A stretch of 64,000 bases of DNA from Crossaster papposus. Taxonomy: Eukaryota; Echinodermata; Asteroidea; Velatida; Solasteridae. Below are positions 46,103 through 56,171 of this stretch, in pieces (the first letter of the stretch is position 1; every line of letters begins with the position of its first letter). The notes under the pieces were generated by a model. The model searched no databases. It saw only the letters and a program-made list of their open reading frames with translations, and was not told where the DNA came from. The stretch lies in assembly GCA_037893245.1 (NCBI GenBank), contig JBAIAA010000599.1:1612001-1676000 (forward strand). Reading direction: 5' to 3'. The translations under genes were made by a program, and so were the position numbers.

Positions 46103-46164
46103 GCCGCCCCCACATTTGGATACTAAATGTGTAAGACACAGAAAGTTTTGTTTCGTTTCAGTCA

Positions 46165-49100
46165 CTACTTGTCCTTGGCATCAGGTTCTTGACCACCGTC
46201 GTCCTCGTCTTGGCACTCGGGTAGTCGGATAAGTCGAGCGACGGGCCTGGTGTATACTCTGTCACGGACTCGTACTTGGGCAGCTCGTACACGACCATCT
46301 GAGCTAGGGTGTATCTCACATACTCTTCCGACTGGCCACTGAGCTCGAACAAGCTGGGGGTCCATGATCATCACGACATCGCCACAAGTCAGGTCCCTTG
46401 CATCTTTCCGCCACTTTTGACGTAGCTGCAAGCCAGGCAGGTAGAAGTTGATGAAATGTGCCCAGAACTGGTCGGCGAGCACCTGAGTATGACGCCATCG
46501 TCGTCGTCCCATCAACTCGTTGGAGGTGTAAACCACTTGGGGAAGTGATGGATCGAGCCGCCCCATCAGCAATAGGTTGGGAGTCACCGGATCCACATCG
46601 GCTACATCAGCAGAGACATAGCCCAGGGGTTTAGAGTTGAGGATGCCCTCTACTTCCACGAGAAGAGTGTAAAGGACTGGTTCTGCCACTGACTGATCGC
46701 CTAGAACTGTTCGGAGACTATCCTTGACCGACTTGACTTCTCTCTCCCAGACTCCCCCAAAGTGAGGAGCGTTTGGTGGGTTAAACTGGAACCGTACCTT
46801 CTGTTCAGCTAGCTGTTGGGTGAGAGTAGGCTCCATAGATGTGAACGCAGCTTTCAGCTCTGCCTCCCCTCCTTTAAAGTTAGTGCCGCAGTCTGAAAGA
46901 AGTTCGTAGGGCTTCCCGCGTCGGGATATGAAGCGTCTGAAGGCCATGAGGAATGCATCGGCGTCCATGCTTTCCAACAGGTCCAAGTGCACAGCTCTTG
47001 TTGTCATACACTTGAAGATGATCCCCCATCGCTTCTCGGTTCGGCGGCCTATCTTCACGGTCATGGGGCCGAAACAGTCTACTCCGGTTGAATAAAAGGC
47101 TGGCTTGAAGATTCGGAGTCGTGCCGGAGGTAGGTCGGCCATCTTTGGTATATCTCGTTTGGAACGCCATTTACGGCATTTGAAGCACTGACGCTGATGA
47201 CGGCGGATTGCTTCACGGCCACGTAAGATCCAGAACACCCGTCGAACCTCAGCAAGGACGCGTTCAGGACCACAGTGCAGGAGTTTGTCGTCATAATTTT
47301 GGATGAGCAGCCTGGTTATGTGGTGACTTGGATCGAGAACAATTGGGTGCTTGATATTGTGTGAGAGGCCTTCTGCTCGTCGCAATCGCCCTCCAACACG
47401 GAGAAGTCCTGAAACTTCATCATACTCTGGATCGAGCTGTCCCAATCTGCTCCCTGAGTGTAGCTGCTTTCCTGACTTCAGGGCCTGGACCTCCTGTGAG
47501 AAGCAGTCTTGCTGGACTCGGCAGTAGAGTTGGTTTTCGATGGCCGCTGTTTCCTCAACTGTCATCGGTGGAGAGTCATCGGTTGGGGCCGCCCCATCAT
47601 GGAACTGTTTGGTTGCCTTAACAAGGCTGTCCCAGGTATTGTAGTGCTCAAGGTCTGGCATCTGTGATACTGGAACAATCACAGCTCCGCAGAATGTTGA
47701 CTTCTTCAGCTCTGTAGGGTTGTCAAGGTAATCTTTCAACGGGCTCACTGGCCATTGGTGAGGTGGCTGGGCAAGGAATGAAGGGCCGTTTCGCCATCGT
47801 GTTTCGTCGCAGAGTTCGGCAACGGTCTTTCCTCGAGTGATGTCATCTGCAGGGTTGTCAGCAGTGTTGACATAGTGCCAGTCGTCAACCTTGGTGAGAG
47901 TCTGGATTTCACTGACCCGGGTACCAACAAACACCTTATATCTGCATGACTCGGACTGCAACCAGCGCAGAACTGTGGTGGAATCGCTCCACAGAATGAC
48001 CTTCTGGATCGGTAGGGTCATCTCCCTTATGAGTAGGTCCGCCAACTGTGCACCTGTGAGCGCTGCTGACAGTTCAAGGCGTGGCATTGAGAGTTGCCGC
48101 TTGGGAGCCACTCTGGAACGGGAGAGGATGAACGTAACATGGATATTTCCTTCTGCATCCTCTGTGCGCAGGTAAGCCACTGAGCCGTAGACTCTTTCAG
48201 AGGCATCGCAAAAGATGTGGATCTGTCTGCTTGCATTGGTGGTGTCAACGTCAGGCGGTGTATGACATCTGGGTAGGCGAAGGAGTGGAAGTCCGCAGAG
48301 TTCACTTTCCCAGGTACGCCACTTCGTGAGTATCTCCCCTGGTTCGATAGGATGATCCCAGTCTCTCTTGGATTTCCATAGCTCTTGCACTAGGATCTTT
48401 GCACGTGCGGTGAAGGGTGCAAGATAACCAATGGGGTCGTATTGACTCGCAAGGATCCTGTAGATGATTCTCATGTTGAGTACCTTGTACTCGATTGGTC
48501 GATGTTTGTAGCTCAGCTCGTCTGTGTCGCACTGCCAGCGAAGTCCAAGTGTGGCTTCCGGAGAGTTACTCTGACCGAAGATTAGCCATAACTCGTAGCC
48601 ATCAGAGCGGGCCTCTGAGGGTAGGTCTTCAACAACTGACGGTATGTTGCTGGCCCACTGACGAATATTGAAGCCACCAGAGGAAAGCAGTTCACGCATC
48701 TTTGCTACCAGTTCTTTGGCTCCTGAAGCGCTGGGGACGCTATCGAGGCAGTTGTCCACATAGAAGGACTGGTTAATGGCACGACAAACATCGTCATTTC
48801 CCTCCTGGTTGTTAAGTACGTGCTTCTGCAGCGCAAAGGTGGCACAACAGGGACTGCACGTGGTTCCGAATGGCAGAACTTGCCATTCGTACACATTGGG
48901 CATCACCTCTCGCTGGACGTCACGCCAAAGAAACCTCAGTAAGGGTTTGTCTTGTGGGAGAAGTTTCACCTGGTGAAACATTGCTTGTATGTCGCCAGAG
49001 ATTGCCACTGGATGCTGGCGGAATCTGATGAAGACCCCTAGCAGGGAGGCACCGAGTTTGGGCCCTGGTAAGAGGTGTTGGTTGAGGATCTTCCCATCAT

Positions 49101-50190
49101 GTTCGAAGGAACAGTCGAACACTAATCGGTGCTTCCCATTGTTCTCAACAACTCGGTGTGGACAGTACCATGACTCATCCGTCTGGTTAGCTTCTTCTTC
49201 ACTGAGGATCTTTACATAGCCTGCATCGACCAACTTTTGGACCTTCTCGTTGTGGATTTTGGCAACGTCTGGCTGCTTTTGAAGTCTTCTCTCGGTGTGT
49301 TTTAGCCTGGACATGACTGCGTCCTTGTCAGCATGAAACTGGACCCCATCCTTTGCACGAAGGAGAAGTGTAGCATAGCGCAGTGTTCCTTTGTCGTTGA
49401 CTCTGATGGTCTGAGCTTCGAGGAGGTCAATTGCTTGCTGGTCTTGTTTTGAACGAGAGGACAATTTCTCGTTACAATAAGGGAGGACATCGGCCTGCCA
49501 CAGTCGTTCGACATGCTGCATGATGTCCTTGGTGTCAGGAAAGACTGCAGTTTTGAAGCACTTCTGCTCGGGGAACTGTTGCTTCAGGATCCCTGCGGGT
49601 CCTTGGAGAGTCCAGCCTAACTTGGTGTTTACAGCCACTGGTGCTCCACTTGGTCCCCATCTGACAGGTTGCCTTGGGATGATAAGATCTGCGTTGTCTG
49701 AACCGATCAAGATCATGGGAACAGCCTTGTTGATAGATGGCAGTGGGACTCCACAAAGATGTGGCCAGCGTTTCTGTAAAGCTGTCACTGGATAAGTGTA
49801 TTCTGACAGGTGAAGGTTGTCAGCGGTGAATGCTCCCTTGATGAGAAACTTATCATCAGGGTTTTCGCCGGGTGAGACATGAAGATCGATGGATTGGCCT
49901 TCACATCTGAATGGTTCTTGCCGAATTGTGGACAGAAGAATACAATCCTTCTCCCCGGAAAGGTTGAGCTGCTGGACTGCCGGTGCGAGAACCATTGTTC
50001 GCATGGAGCCGTCATCTAGCACAGCGAATGTTTTGAAACTCCCCGCTGGACCATGAAGGAGAATTTGGACGACCTTCAACATGACGTTGTGAGGCCTACG
50101 GGGCTGGTCAATGTACACCATCTCTGTAGTCATCGCTAGTGTGTAGATTTTACTGGCCCCCTGCTGGATTGCTTCATGCAGCACTGTCAA
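46165..50190 (-). CDS. BEL/Pao pol: protease, RT, RNase H, integrase
   Basis: A 1,341-codon open frame. The aspartic protease has LDDGSMRTMVLAP near residue 57. The RT spans about 340-520, with RLVFDCSFEHDGK, ISGDIQAMFHQVKL and FYVDNCLDS. The catalytic box is YVDN rather than YVDD, a variant I believe occurs in some BEL lineages. RNase H has IFCDASERVYG, PRLELSAAL and LWSDSTTVLRWL. The integrase zinc-binding domain has LLHCGPERVL and CFKCRKWR. The integrase core has TGVDCFGPM, LLSDCGTNFKGG and HFGGVWEREVKS, with all three acidic residues. A C-terminal DUF5641-like domain ends at a stop at 46,165. The frame has no ATG at its start. The first codon at 50,190 is TTG and it overlaps gag by 17 nt in another frame. 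Confidence 0.93.
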   Translation of the reverse strand: MTVLHEAIQQGASKIYTLAMTTEMVYIDQPRRPHNVMLKVVQILLHGPAGSFKTFAVLDDGSMRTMVLAPAVQQLNLSGEKDCILLSTIRQEPFRCEGQSIDLHVSPGENPDDKFLIKGAFTADNLHLSEYTYPVTALQKRWPHLCGVPLPSINKAVPMILIGSDNADLIIPRQPVRWGPSGAPVAVNTKLGWTLQGPAGILKQQFPEQKCFKTAVFPDTKDIMQHVERLWQADVLPYCNEKLSSRSKQDQQAIDLLEAQTIRVNDKGTLRYATLLLRAKDGVQFHADKDAVMSRLKHTERRLQKQPDVAKIHNEKVQKLVDAGYVKILSEEEANQTDESWYCPHRVVENNGKHRLVFDCSFEHDGKILNQHLLPGPKLGASLLGVFIRFRQHPVAISGDIQAMFHQVKLLPQDKPLLRFLWRDVQREVMPNVYEWQVLPFGTTCSPCCATFALQKHVLNNQEGNDDVCRAINQSFYVDNCLDSVPSASGAKELVAKMRELLSSGGFNIRQWASNIPSVVEDLPSEARSDGYELWLIFGQSNSPEATLGLRWQCDTDELSYKHRPIEYKVLNMRIIYRILASQYDPIGYLAPFTARAKILVQELWKSKRDWDHPIEPGEILTKWRTWESELCGLPLLRLPRCHTPPDVDTTNASRQIHIFCDASERVYGSVAYLRTEDAEGNIHVTFILSRSRVAPKRQLSMPRLELSAALTGAQLADLLIREMTLPIQKVILWSDSTTVLRWLQSESCRYKVFVGTRVSEIQTLTKVDDWHYVNTADNPADDITRGKTVAELCDETRWRNGPSFLAQPPHQWPVSPLKDYLDNPTELKKSTFCGAVIVPVSQMPDLEHYNTWDSLVKATKQFHDGAAPTDDSPPMTVEETAAIENQLYCRVQQDCFSQEVQALKSGKQLHSGSRLGQLDPEYDEVSGLLRVGGRLRRAEGLSHNIKHPIVLDPSHHITRLLIQNYDDKLLHCGPERVLAEVRRVFWILRGREAIRRHQRQCFKCRKWRSKRDIPKMADLPPARLRIFKPAFYSTGVDCFGPMTVKIGRRTEKRWGIIFKCMTTRAVHLDLLESMDADAFLMAFRRFISRRGKPYELLSDCGTNFKGGEAELKAAFTSMEPTLTQQLAEQKVRFQFNPPNAPHFGGVWEREVKSVKDSLRTVLGDQSVAEPVLYTLLVEVEGILNSKPLGYVSADVADVDPVTPNLLLMGRLDPSLPQVVYTSNELMGRRRWRHTQVLADQFWAHFINFYLPGLQLRQKWRKDARDLTCGDVVMIMDPQLVRAQWPVGRVCEIHPSSDGRVRAAQVRVRDRVYTRPVARLIRLPECQDEDDGGQEPDAKDK

Positions 50191-52171
50191 GTGAACTTCT
50201 TTTCAGTGGTTGCATGGCTTCTTTAGTGTACAGTTTTCTGGCTTGTGGGGTACGACCACACTTCCAGCATCGGGTTTTCTTCTTCAGCCATTCGATGATC
50301 TGGTGAGTGGTGAATTTTCTGAAATCTGTGCAACCATTCAAGTAGTGTTCGCGGCTGTCACAGAATGGACAGAAGGCAGTACGCTTGTTCTGCTTCCAAG
50401 GTGCTGACTGTGGGTAAGGCTTCGACTTCATGTGCATTCCATCGTTAGTCTGAAAAACTGCTGTGGGGGAACCTTTTGGTCTCTCGAAACCTCTCCCTCT
50501 TTTGTCCGATCTGGAACTGTCATCCCTGTGGGCAGTGACTGCTTGTCCAGCTATGCGTTTGGCTCGGGACTGGACTTGTAGCCAATCGGCGAAGTGGTGC
50601 AGGGTATACGTTTGGTCGGAATCAGCTTTCAAGATTCCTCGGTTGATGAAATGTTCGACGAACCTGTCCCGGTAACTGGCTGGAAGTTTGCAGAGTAGTC
50701 TATCGACGTGGGAGCCACACTTCAGCTCGTAACCGTGCTCTCCTTCAAGCGAGCGGAGCATACCCACCAGGGAATGGACGGAGAGGGCAAAGTTTTCAAA
50801 GGCATCATGGTCGCCTGTCTTGACGTGAGGCATGTTGAGGATGTAGCCTAACTCGCTCTGAACCAACTGTCTTGGCTGGCCATATTTGTCCTTAAGTGCT
50901 CGGAGTGCCGCTGAGTAGGGCTTTGGATCATGCATGTAGGCCTCGGCCAATCGCAGGATGTTGCCTCCGAGTCTACCCAGCAAAACTTGGTACTTGTACT
51001 GCTCTGTCAGGTGGTGATGAACATTGACGAGATTGTCTAATGCCATCTTTAAAAGCGCAAAGTCACGCTCTTTGCCGGTGGTGAAGGTAGGCAAGGTAGG
51101 TCGGGGTACACCATAAGATGAAGCAATGAGTAGCTCTGTCATGTTCGGCATAGCTGGTGGCATGGAGTGCAGTCCTGGCAGAGCAGATGCTTGTCCAAAT
51201 GTTGGCATAACACTGGGAGGCAGAGCTGGAGGATACGGAGCTGCACTGGGTAACGATGTGGAAATGGGAATGGATGATACTGCCGTTGGCATATTCATCG
51301 AAGGAGAAGACCATGTCATTGATGTGGTCTCTTTGGGTTGTCGGCAGGGTCCACTTTCTGTGGCTAGTGACATCACTGGTGCATTATGGGAAGTAGAGTG
51401 TGGCATTTGTCTGGTAGAAACAGCAATGGTGTCCGCTGGATGAGTAGGGTAGAGTTGAGGCAAGGCATCCTTGGGACTTGACAGTTGCTGTGGAGGGATT
51501 GGAGGATTAGCCACACTTACTTTGGTTCTACTCGGTGAGGGGATCTGCATGCTAGCAGTATCGTGGTCCACATAAACAGCAGGGGTTTCCCTTTGCTGAG
51601 GTGGAGGTTGGCTTTCAGTGTCTGGTCTTGATCCGCCATTGGCCATTGTAAAAATCAGTTGAGCTTCATTGAACTCCTTTTCTGCCTCTCGCAATCTTCT
51701 CTGTCTGGACAGCCGGGTGTTGATAATTTCCCTGCGTTGGTGGGCTTCGCGTGCGATGGCATCAGCACGTTTCCTGGCTGCGAGGGCTTCCTCTTCTGCT
51801 GCAATGCGTGATGCGTATGCTGCCTCGTCCAATTGTCGTAGCTCTTCATCTACTTCTTTATCCTCCTCAAGCTGACGTTTCAACTCTTCTAATTCTGTTT
51901 TCTTCCTTTGTTGTTGCAAACGCGCTTCTTGTGCACTGCTAAGGGATATGGAGGCTTCACTGGTGGAGGTTGTGGAGCCTTTGTGCGAACATAAGTCTGC
52001 ATCCTGGTGTTCTTCTGTTGGTGCACCTTTGGCAGGGATTTTGCAACCGACTACAAAATCGTCAAGGTGTCCAGGAATTCTTGTTTCTCGGATGGGTCTC
52101 TGATTATCGGTGGGAATTGACCCAGCTATAGCAGAATGATTGTCAATGTTTTCTTGCTCCATTGGATCCAT
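50174..52171 (-). CDS. BEL/Pao gag
   Basis: I start it at the ATG at 52,171, which directly follows the primer-binding site and opens MDPMEQENIDNHS. The open frame extends further upstream into the LTR without support. An Arg/Glu-rich coiled coil covers about residues 75-170. A Pro/Ser-rich region follows, then a DUF1759-like gag core with FALLKMALDNLVNVHH and DKYGQPRQLVQSELGYI. Near the end is a CCHC-like FCPFCDSREHYLNGC. The frame ends at 50,174, just after CWKCGR. The knuckle continues in the pol frame, but there an in-frame TGA (about 50,204) intervenes before the protease. Expressing pol would therefore need a frame change and stop bypass, or this copy is defective. Confidence 0.88.
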   Translation of the reverse strand: MDPMEQENIDNHSAIAGSIPTDNQRPIRETRIPGHLDDFVVGCKIPAKGAPTEEHQDADLCSHKGSTTSTSEASISLSSAQEARLQQQRKKTELEELKRQLEEDKEVDEELRQLDEAAYASRIAAEEEALAARKRADAIAREAHQRREIINTRLSRQRRLREAEKEFNEAQLIFTMANGGSRPDTESQPPPQQRETPAVYVDHDTASMQIPSPSRTKVSVANPPIPPQQLSSPKDALPQLYPTHPADTIAVSTRQMPHSTSHNAPVMSLATESGPCRQPKETTSMTWSSPSMNMPTAVSSIPISTSLPSAAPYPPALPPSVMPTFGQASALPGLHSMPPAMPNMTELLIASSYGVPRPTLPTFTTGKERDFALLKMALDNLVNVHHHLTEQYKYQVLLGRLGGNILRLAEAYMHDPKPYSAALRALKDKYGQPRQLVQSELGYILNMPHVKTGDHDAFENFALSVHSLVGMLRSLEGEHGYELKCGSHVDRLLCKLPASYRDRFVEHFINRGILKADSDQTYTLHHFADWLQVQSRAKRIAGQAVTAHRDDSSRSDKRGRGFERPKGSPTAVFQTNDGMHMKSKPYPQSAPWKQNKRTAFCPFCDSREHYLNGCTDFRKFTTHQIIEWLKKKTRCWKCGRTPQARKLYTKEAMQPLKRSSLDSAA

Positions 52172-52204
52172 AGGTCGCTGGTTCGAATCCGGCTCGAAGG
52201 ACCA
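52171..52204 (-). promoter_or_regulatory. Primer-binding site matching the 3' end of tRNA-Tyr
   Basis: Immediately inside the 5' LTR with no spacer. The plus strand here reads as the 3' part of a tRNA: the T-arm GCTGGTTCGAATCCGGC, then acceptor strand TCGAAGG, discriminator A and CCA. From memory of the family this is the 3' end of metazoan tRNA-Tyr. The complementarity reaches about 34 nt, well beyond the usual 18, and stops at the gag start codon. Confidence 0.85.
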
Positions 52205-52589
52205 TGTGAAATAGTGTAGGGTACACCGGAAAGGGAAGGCGCAGTTGGGTCGAAGGTTACACACAGTAATCATGGACAGCGATCAAACTGTTGTTGGGCA
52301 AGCAACACTGACTGTTTATTAGTCCCAAATCAGGAAAACAATACTTGGGTTGATGATATACAGATGAAATGTACTGCAGGATACAATCAGGAGTACGTGT
52401 GGTTCAACGGAAAACCTGTGATTATTTCGTCAATGACGCACAGAAAGGGTAAATTATGGTAAATTAGGATGTAATCAAACGGAGGTTTTTAACGGCTTGC
52501 AACAAACGGAAATGAGAAAACGGGTCTAAAACACTCTGTCGATTGAGGGCGCTATAACGTTTTCGGAGCGCATCAGGGACTTTCTGACA
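52205..52589 (-). repeat. 5' LTR of the young BEL element
   Basis: 385 bp, almost identical to 45,718-46,102, followed on the plus-strand side by the target duplicate CCTAC. Confidence 0.93.
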
Positions 52590-52991
52590 CCTACCGTTAG
52601 GTCAATTAACTGCCACCATTTGCACAATGATAGCCAACATCTGCAAGACATTAAACTACACGTATATACAATCCTTTATCAAGACAAAACTAGAATACAT
52701 AAAACACTATATAGTTTACAGGCCCGTTCGTTCCTTGGTTTGTACTTACAGAAGGAAGGAACGGTGCTCATCCCCTGTTGTACTGACTCGGGGGACGAGC
52801 GAACACCTGTTAAGAACAATAATCTAAAGTTGGGGCTAAATTGTTAAATCGTTCCTTTAATTGGTATAGATCATGGCGCCCTTATATTAACAAAGCAGGG
52901 AAAACTCACGGGCTGTTTTATTTCACTTGCACAAAAAGGCCCTCTCAAAGAGGAGGAAGTTGGGGAGGTGGTGGGTAAATAAATTTGTTAA

Positions 52992-53070
52992 GACGTTTTC
53001 AATGTGTTTATTCGCCGAACGTTTTCAATGTGTTTATTCGCCGAACGTTTTCAAAGTGTTTATTCGCCGA
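52992..53070. repeat. 26-mer tandem repeat, three copies
   Basis: The unit is acgttttcaatgtgtttatt plus cgccga. The third copy has one change (aagtg). Confidence 0.9.
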
Positions 53071-53396
53071 AGGCTGAGACAAAAGTGACCGCATGGCTTG
53101 GTTTGCCGTGGTATAACACCGCATGGATATTGGTTAGCATTCCCGTGATCTGATTGGTTTATTCTGGCCGTTGGAAAACTTTCCAGTCACCGTCTTGTCT
53201 TTTAATGTATAGTTTTCTTGCGGCTTAGACTCAGTGCGGTTTATACACGCATTGCTAGCTACGCTGGGGGCCTGAAGCGGCCTTCGCGGTAATTCCATGT
53301 TCCTGCTTATAAATAATTGTATCTTTGAGGGATAAAATTTGTAATTAATGTACAATTAGCACATAAAATAATCATGCATTGTTCTCATATTTCCAA

Positions 53397-54046
53397 GTCA
53401 TTTTATGGTCGAGAGCCACGTCCAGTGCCTTCCAGAGTCCGGAAGTTTACTCCCGAACAGGTTGATCGCATGATGACCCTCTACAACCAATATAAGAAAC
53501 AGATGGGAAGGTGTTCGTACGTAGAGGCAGTAAGTACCCAAACATTTTGTCCTTCTGGACCGTACATTCTTTGCGCAATTTCGTGAATGAACGCTATAAA
53601 AGTTTGCGGAAAGAATGTTGAAAGCTGACGCTGTTTTTGTTCCCTTCATTTTGTCATGTCAAGGTCAATCAAGAAATATTTTCAACTTTTGTTTGTTAGA
53701 ATTTTCTCGACTCTCCATAGACTTTGTACACAACCTCTGAAGTAGCGTCAGGATATTACATTATTTTCAATAAGTGGACTCAAAAATACATCATATTGAA
53801 CAATGCCATGAGCACAATGTTACAATACATTGGGAGGATAACATAGCATTGAGCCGGAGGAGGAGATTATAATGCATATTGTTGCATCTCCTAAAATCAA
53901 GCATGTCAAGTTGCGTAATATTTAACCAACAAATATGATATTACAGGCAGTATACATCATGGACACCCCAGGAATAGAATTCCCAGAAGGATACAACCGG
54001 AAAATGATTGCAGACAAGCTGCGTCACACAATACTTCGATGCAATG
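53397..54046 (+). CDS. Two exons of an unrecognised gene
   Basis: Exon 53,397-53,529 (after a pyrimidine-rich ttccaag acceptor, or starting at the ATG at 53,374) ends before gtaagt and reads VRKFTPEQVDRMMTLYNQYK and GRCSYVEA. Exon 53,947-54,046 (after ttacag, before gtattt) joins in phase 0 and reads AVYIMDTPGIEFPEGYNRKM and IADKLRHTILRCN, ending in phase 1. Both blocks look like real, helix-rich coding sequence, perhaps a DNA-binding module, but I do not recognise the family. Candidate later exons at 58,295-58,317 and 59,101-59,185 do not join cleanly in phase. The gene lies just outside the TIR element to its right. Confidence 0.45.
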
Positions 54047-54845
54047 GTATTTATTTCTGTTTTCTTTGCATGCTCTACAACCTAGTAAAGAAAATGGCAG
54101 TATTGTGTTACCAAGGGGTAATAAATAAATGAATAGATAGAGTCTGGAAATAATTTTACCAACTATGCCAGTTATTATCGAATGGTGGTAAATGGATAGA
54201 ACATAGTTGATCGATGGGAATATTACAGGTCCAGACCCAAAATAAATGTCCTCAATCCTTCAAAATCAATATGATTTTGCACACACTCTAGGGAGTTAGG
54301 GTTTTAAGGAAACAATTATGCACACTGAAGAACATCCAAGGACAATGATTTTTTATTTTATTTTAATTCAATTATTCACAAACCTAAAAAGTATTCAAAC
54401 GAATCTAATAATGAACAATTAAACCCCTTGCAAGATTGTAATAGTTAGCAACTGCTAACCCAGATATTAAAGTGGCAATTGACGATAATTTACCCATCAG
54501 GGTTTAAAGCTAAACTCCAGCCAAAATCGAAAACTTACTTTTCTTGCTTCATACTATTACCTATATATGGCAAACACATTTCCAAATATTTTTTTCTGCT
54601 GGGAAGCTTTAAAAAAATTGTTACAAGAAAAATTGTTCGAAACGCGATTATCGCGATTCTGAAAAACAAAGGTCACGATGAGTCATCCGCAAAGCTGGAG
54701 TGACGTCACATGTTAGACTGACTAGGTCTCGTTCCTGCACTCGTCACAGAAATACATTGGACACGTACGCACGCGGCATACGTTTGTGTGTGTGTATGTA
54801 CACGTACACGATACCCCATGGATACACGTAAACAGTAGAAAAGTC

Positions 54846-55138
54846 ATGTCGTCCGATTCAGATAATGCTAGTCTTGACGAAAGTTGGGAAGAACACAGCA
54901 TTTCTTCTGATGGTTATTCCGAAGACAGTGAAGGTGGATCGAGGAATACATCGGACGAAGATGAAGATGAGATCGAGCAAAACGAGGAAGTTGAGGTTGT
55001 GCGCGGGGCTGAGCCGTACCGGTTCGAGCCCCTTGCACCGGCACGACAGGATGCTGAACAAGCGGCCGATGCCGATAATGCTGGTCACGATGATCCAGCT
55101 CCGCCGGCCAATATCGATCGATTGAATAACACCGATTG
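54846..55138 (+). CDS. P2RX7-C-like gene, exon 1
   Basis: Starts at the ATG at 54,846 (MSSDSDNASLDESWEEHS) and ends at donor gtatgt (55,139), splitting the Trp codon TG|G. It encodes about 97 residues: a Ser/Asp/Glu-rich acidic N-terminus (SDEDEDEIEQNEEVEV), then GAEPYRFEPLAPA and NIDRLNNTDW. The YRFEP block starts the domain shared with the cytoplasmic tail of vertebrate P2X7 receptors. There is no membrane segment, so the protein is soluble and not a channel. The three exons total 705 nt, giving 234 residues and a stop. Confidence 0.85.
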
Positions 55139-55844
55139 GTATGTTGTTATTTTTTCAGTCTTTGTATGAACTCAACATTTATGGTGAATAGTTTATTTTG
55201 TTTGCGAAAGCATGTCATGTAGGCTCAGAGGCTGACGCAAAATAGCGGTTGTGTACGAAGACAAGTCCGCGGAAAGGACCTCTTTTTCCCCCTTTTTAAA
55301 AGTATTTTAAACAAAATGTGAGATGTTTGTCAGTCCCATATTAATTTATTACCAAAACTTTTGCAATTACTGACCTTTGTTTAGTTGAGAATATGAAAAC
55401 AAAAATGGTGTCGGGTTTTATATTATTGCCATCCAACATGTTCAAGATTAATCTAAGGCTGCATTTAAGTAATTTTCTTTTAGATTTATTAAGAAATGTG
55501 AAATTTTGAATGAAATTTTTATATTCACTGGAATAATTCCATGGCAAAAATGTTCAAAATCCGGGGCAAAGAAAGTTTGTTTTTCTCCAATTTTAGTACA
55601 AACGTAGTTCTATGAATGTACTTGACTCTCTCCATAAACTTTATTGTAGTCCTTTTGTATAATATAGGCCTTCATGACCAAAGAAGTGGCGTCTGAAATA
55701 CTACATTCTTTCCTGATTGTGTTTTATGTAAATATACACATATGTTTGTAAGCACATGAAATTCACTTAGTATTTTTTTATATTTTTTGCTTTACGTTTA
55801 TGATCTTATCCCATAATAATACAATTGTTCATGTAAACCTCCAG

Positions 55845-56081
55845 GTGTTCTTGTGGTCGTTGTGTTGTAATGGAGTTTGCACACAATTGTACCTGTTGCA
55901 AGGAGGTGGATGCAATACAGCAGACAATTGTGCACACTGGGGTGGATGCCAGCAACTTCAACTGCTTCACCGATCATCCGTGGTATGAGGCGACCTGTTT
56001 GAACCCGGGGACCCTTGAAACTGCATATTACCACTTCAAGCAGCAGTATGGGGCGAGAGCCGTTGAGGGTGACATGCCAAG
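55845..56081 (+). CDS. P2RX7-C-like gene, exon 2
   Basis: After acceptor ctccag; completes the Trp codon and reads CSCGRCVVMEFAHNCTCCKE, then HTGVDASNFNCFTDHPWYEA, LNPGTLETAYYHFKQQYG and DMPR. The cluster CSCGRC...CTCC with later Cys and His residues matches the zinc-binding core of the P2RX7 C-terminal (ballast) domain. In P2X7 this domain binds metal and guanine nucleotide. In stand-alone invertebrate proteins its role is unknown. The donor is gtactg at 56,082. Confidence 0.88.
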
Positions 56082-56171
56082 GTACTGTTAAATGACAAAT
56101 GTTCTATTTACGAGTATTTTTGTACTATAAAATGAGAATATAATGTACAAGTGTTTTTCCTTTTCTTCAAG

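Larger units (their letters stand above)
45718..52589 (-). mobile_element. Complete, young BEL/Pao retrotransposon
   Basis: 6,872 bp on the minus strand with two 385-bp LTRs (TGTCAGAAAG...ATTTCACA) differing at only about one position (an a/g in the ttacaCgcag/ttacaCacag region). It is flanked by the 5-bp target duplication CCTAC at 45,713-45,717 and 52,590-52,594. It contains a tRNA-Tyr-type primer-binding site, gag, pol and a G-rich polypurine tract. Gag and pol are large open frames with one break between them. It is a different family from the BEL at 10-19 kb. Confidence 0.95.

Noticed and set aside
49302-49795. Several 70-90 residue ORFs opposite or out of frame with BEL pol
   Set aside because: Shadow frames of the conserved polyprotein, with no independent evidence.
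52171-52204. Possible tRNA-Tyr gene
   Set aside because: Only the 3' T-arm and acceptor strand are present, with CCA encoded, directly against an LTR. It is a primer-binding site, not a gene.
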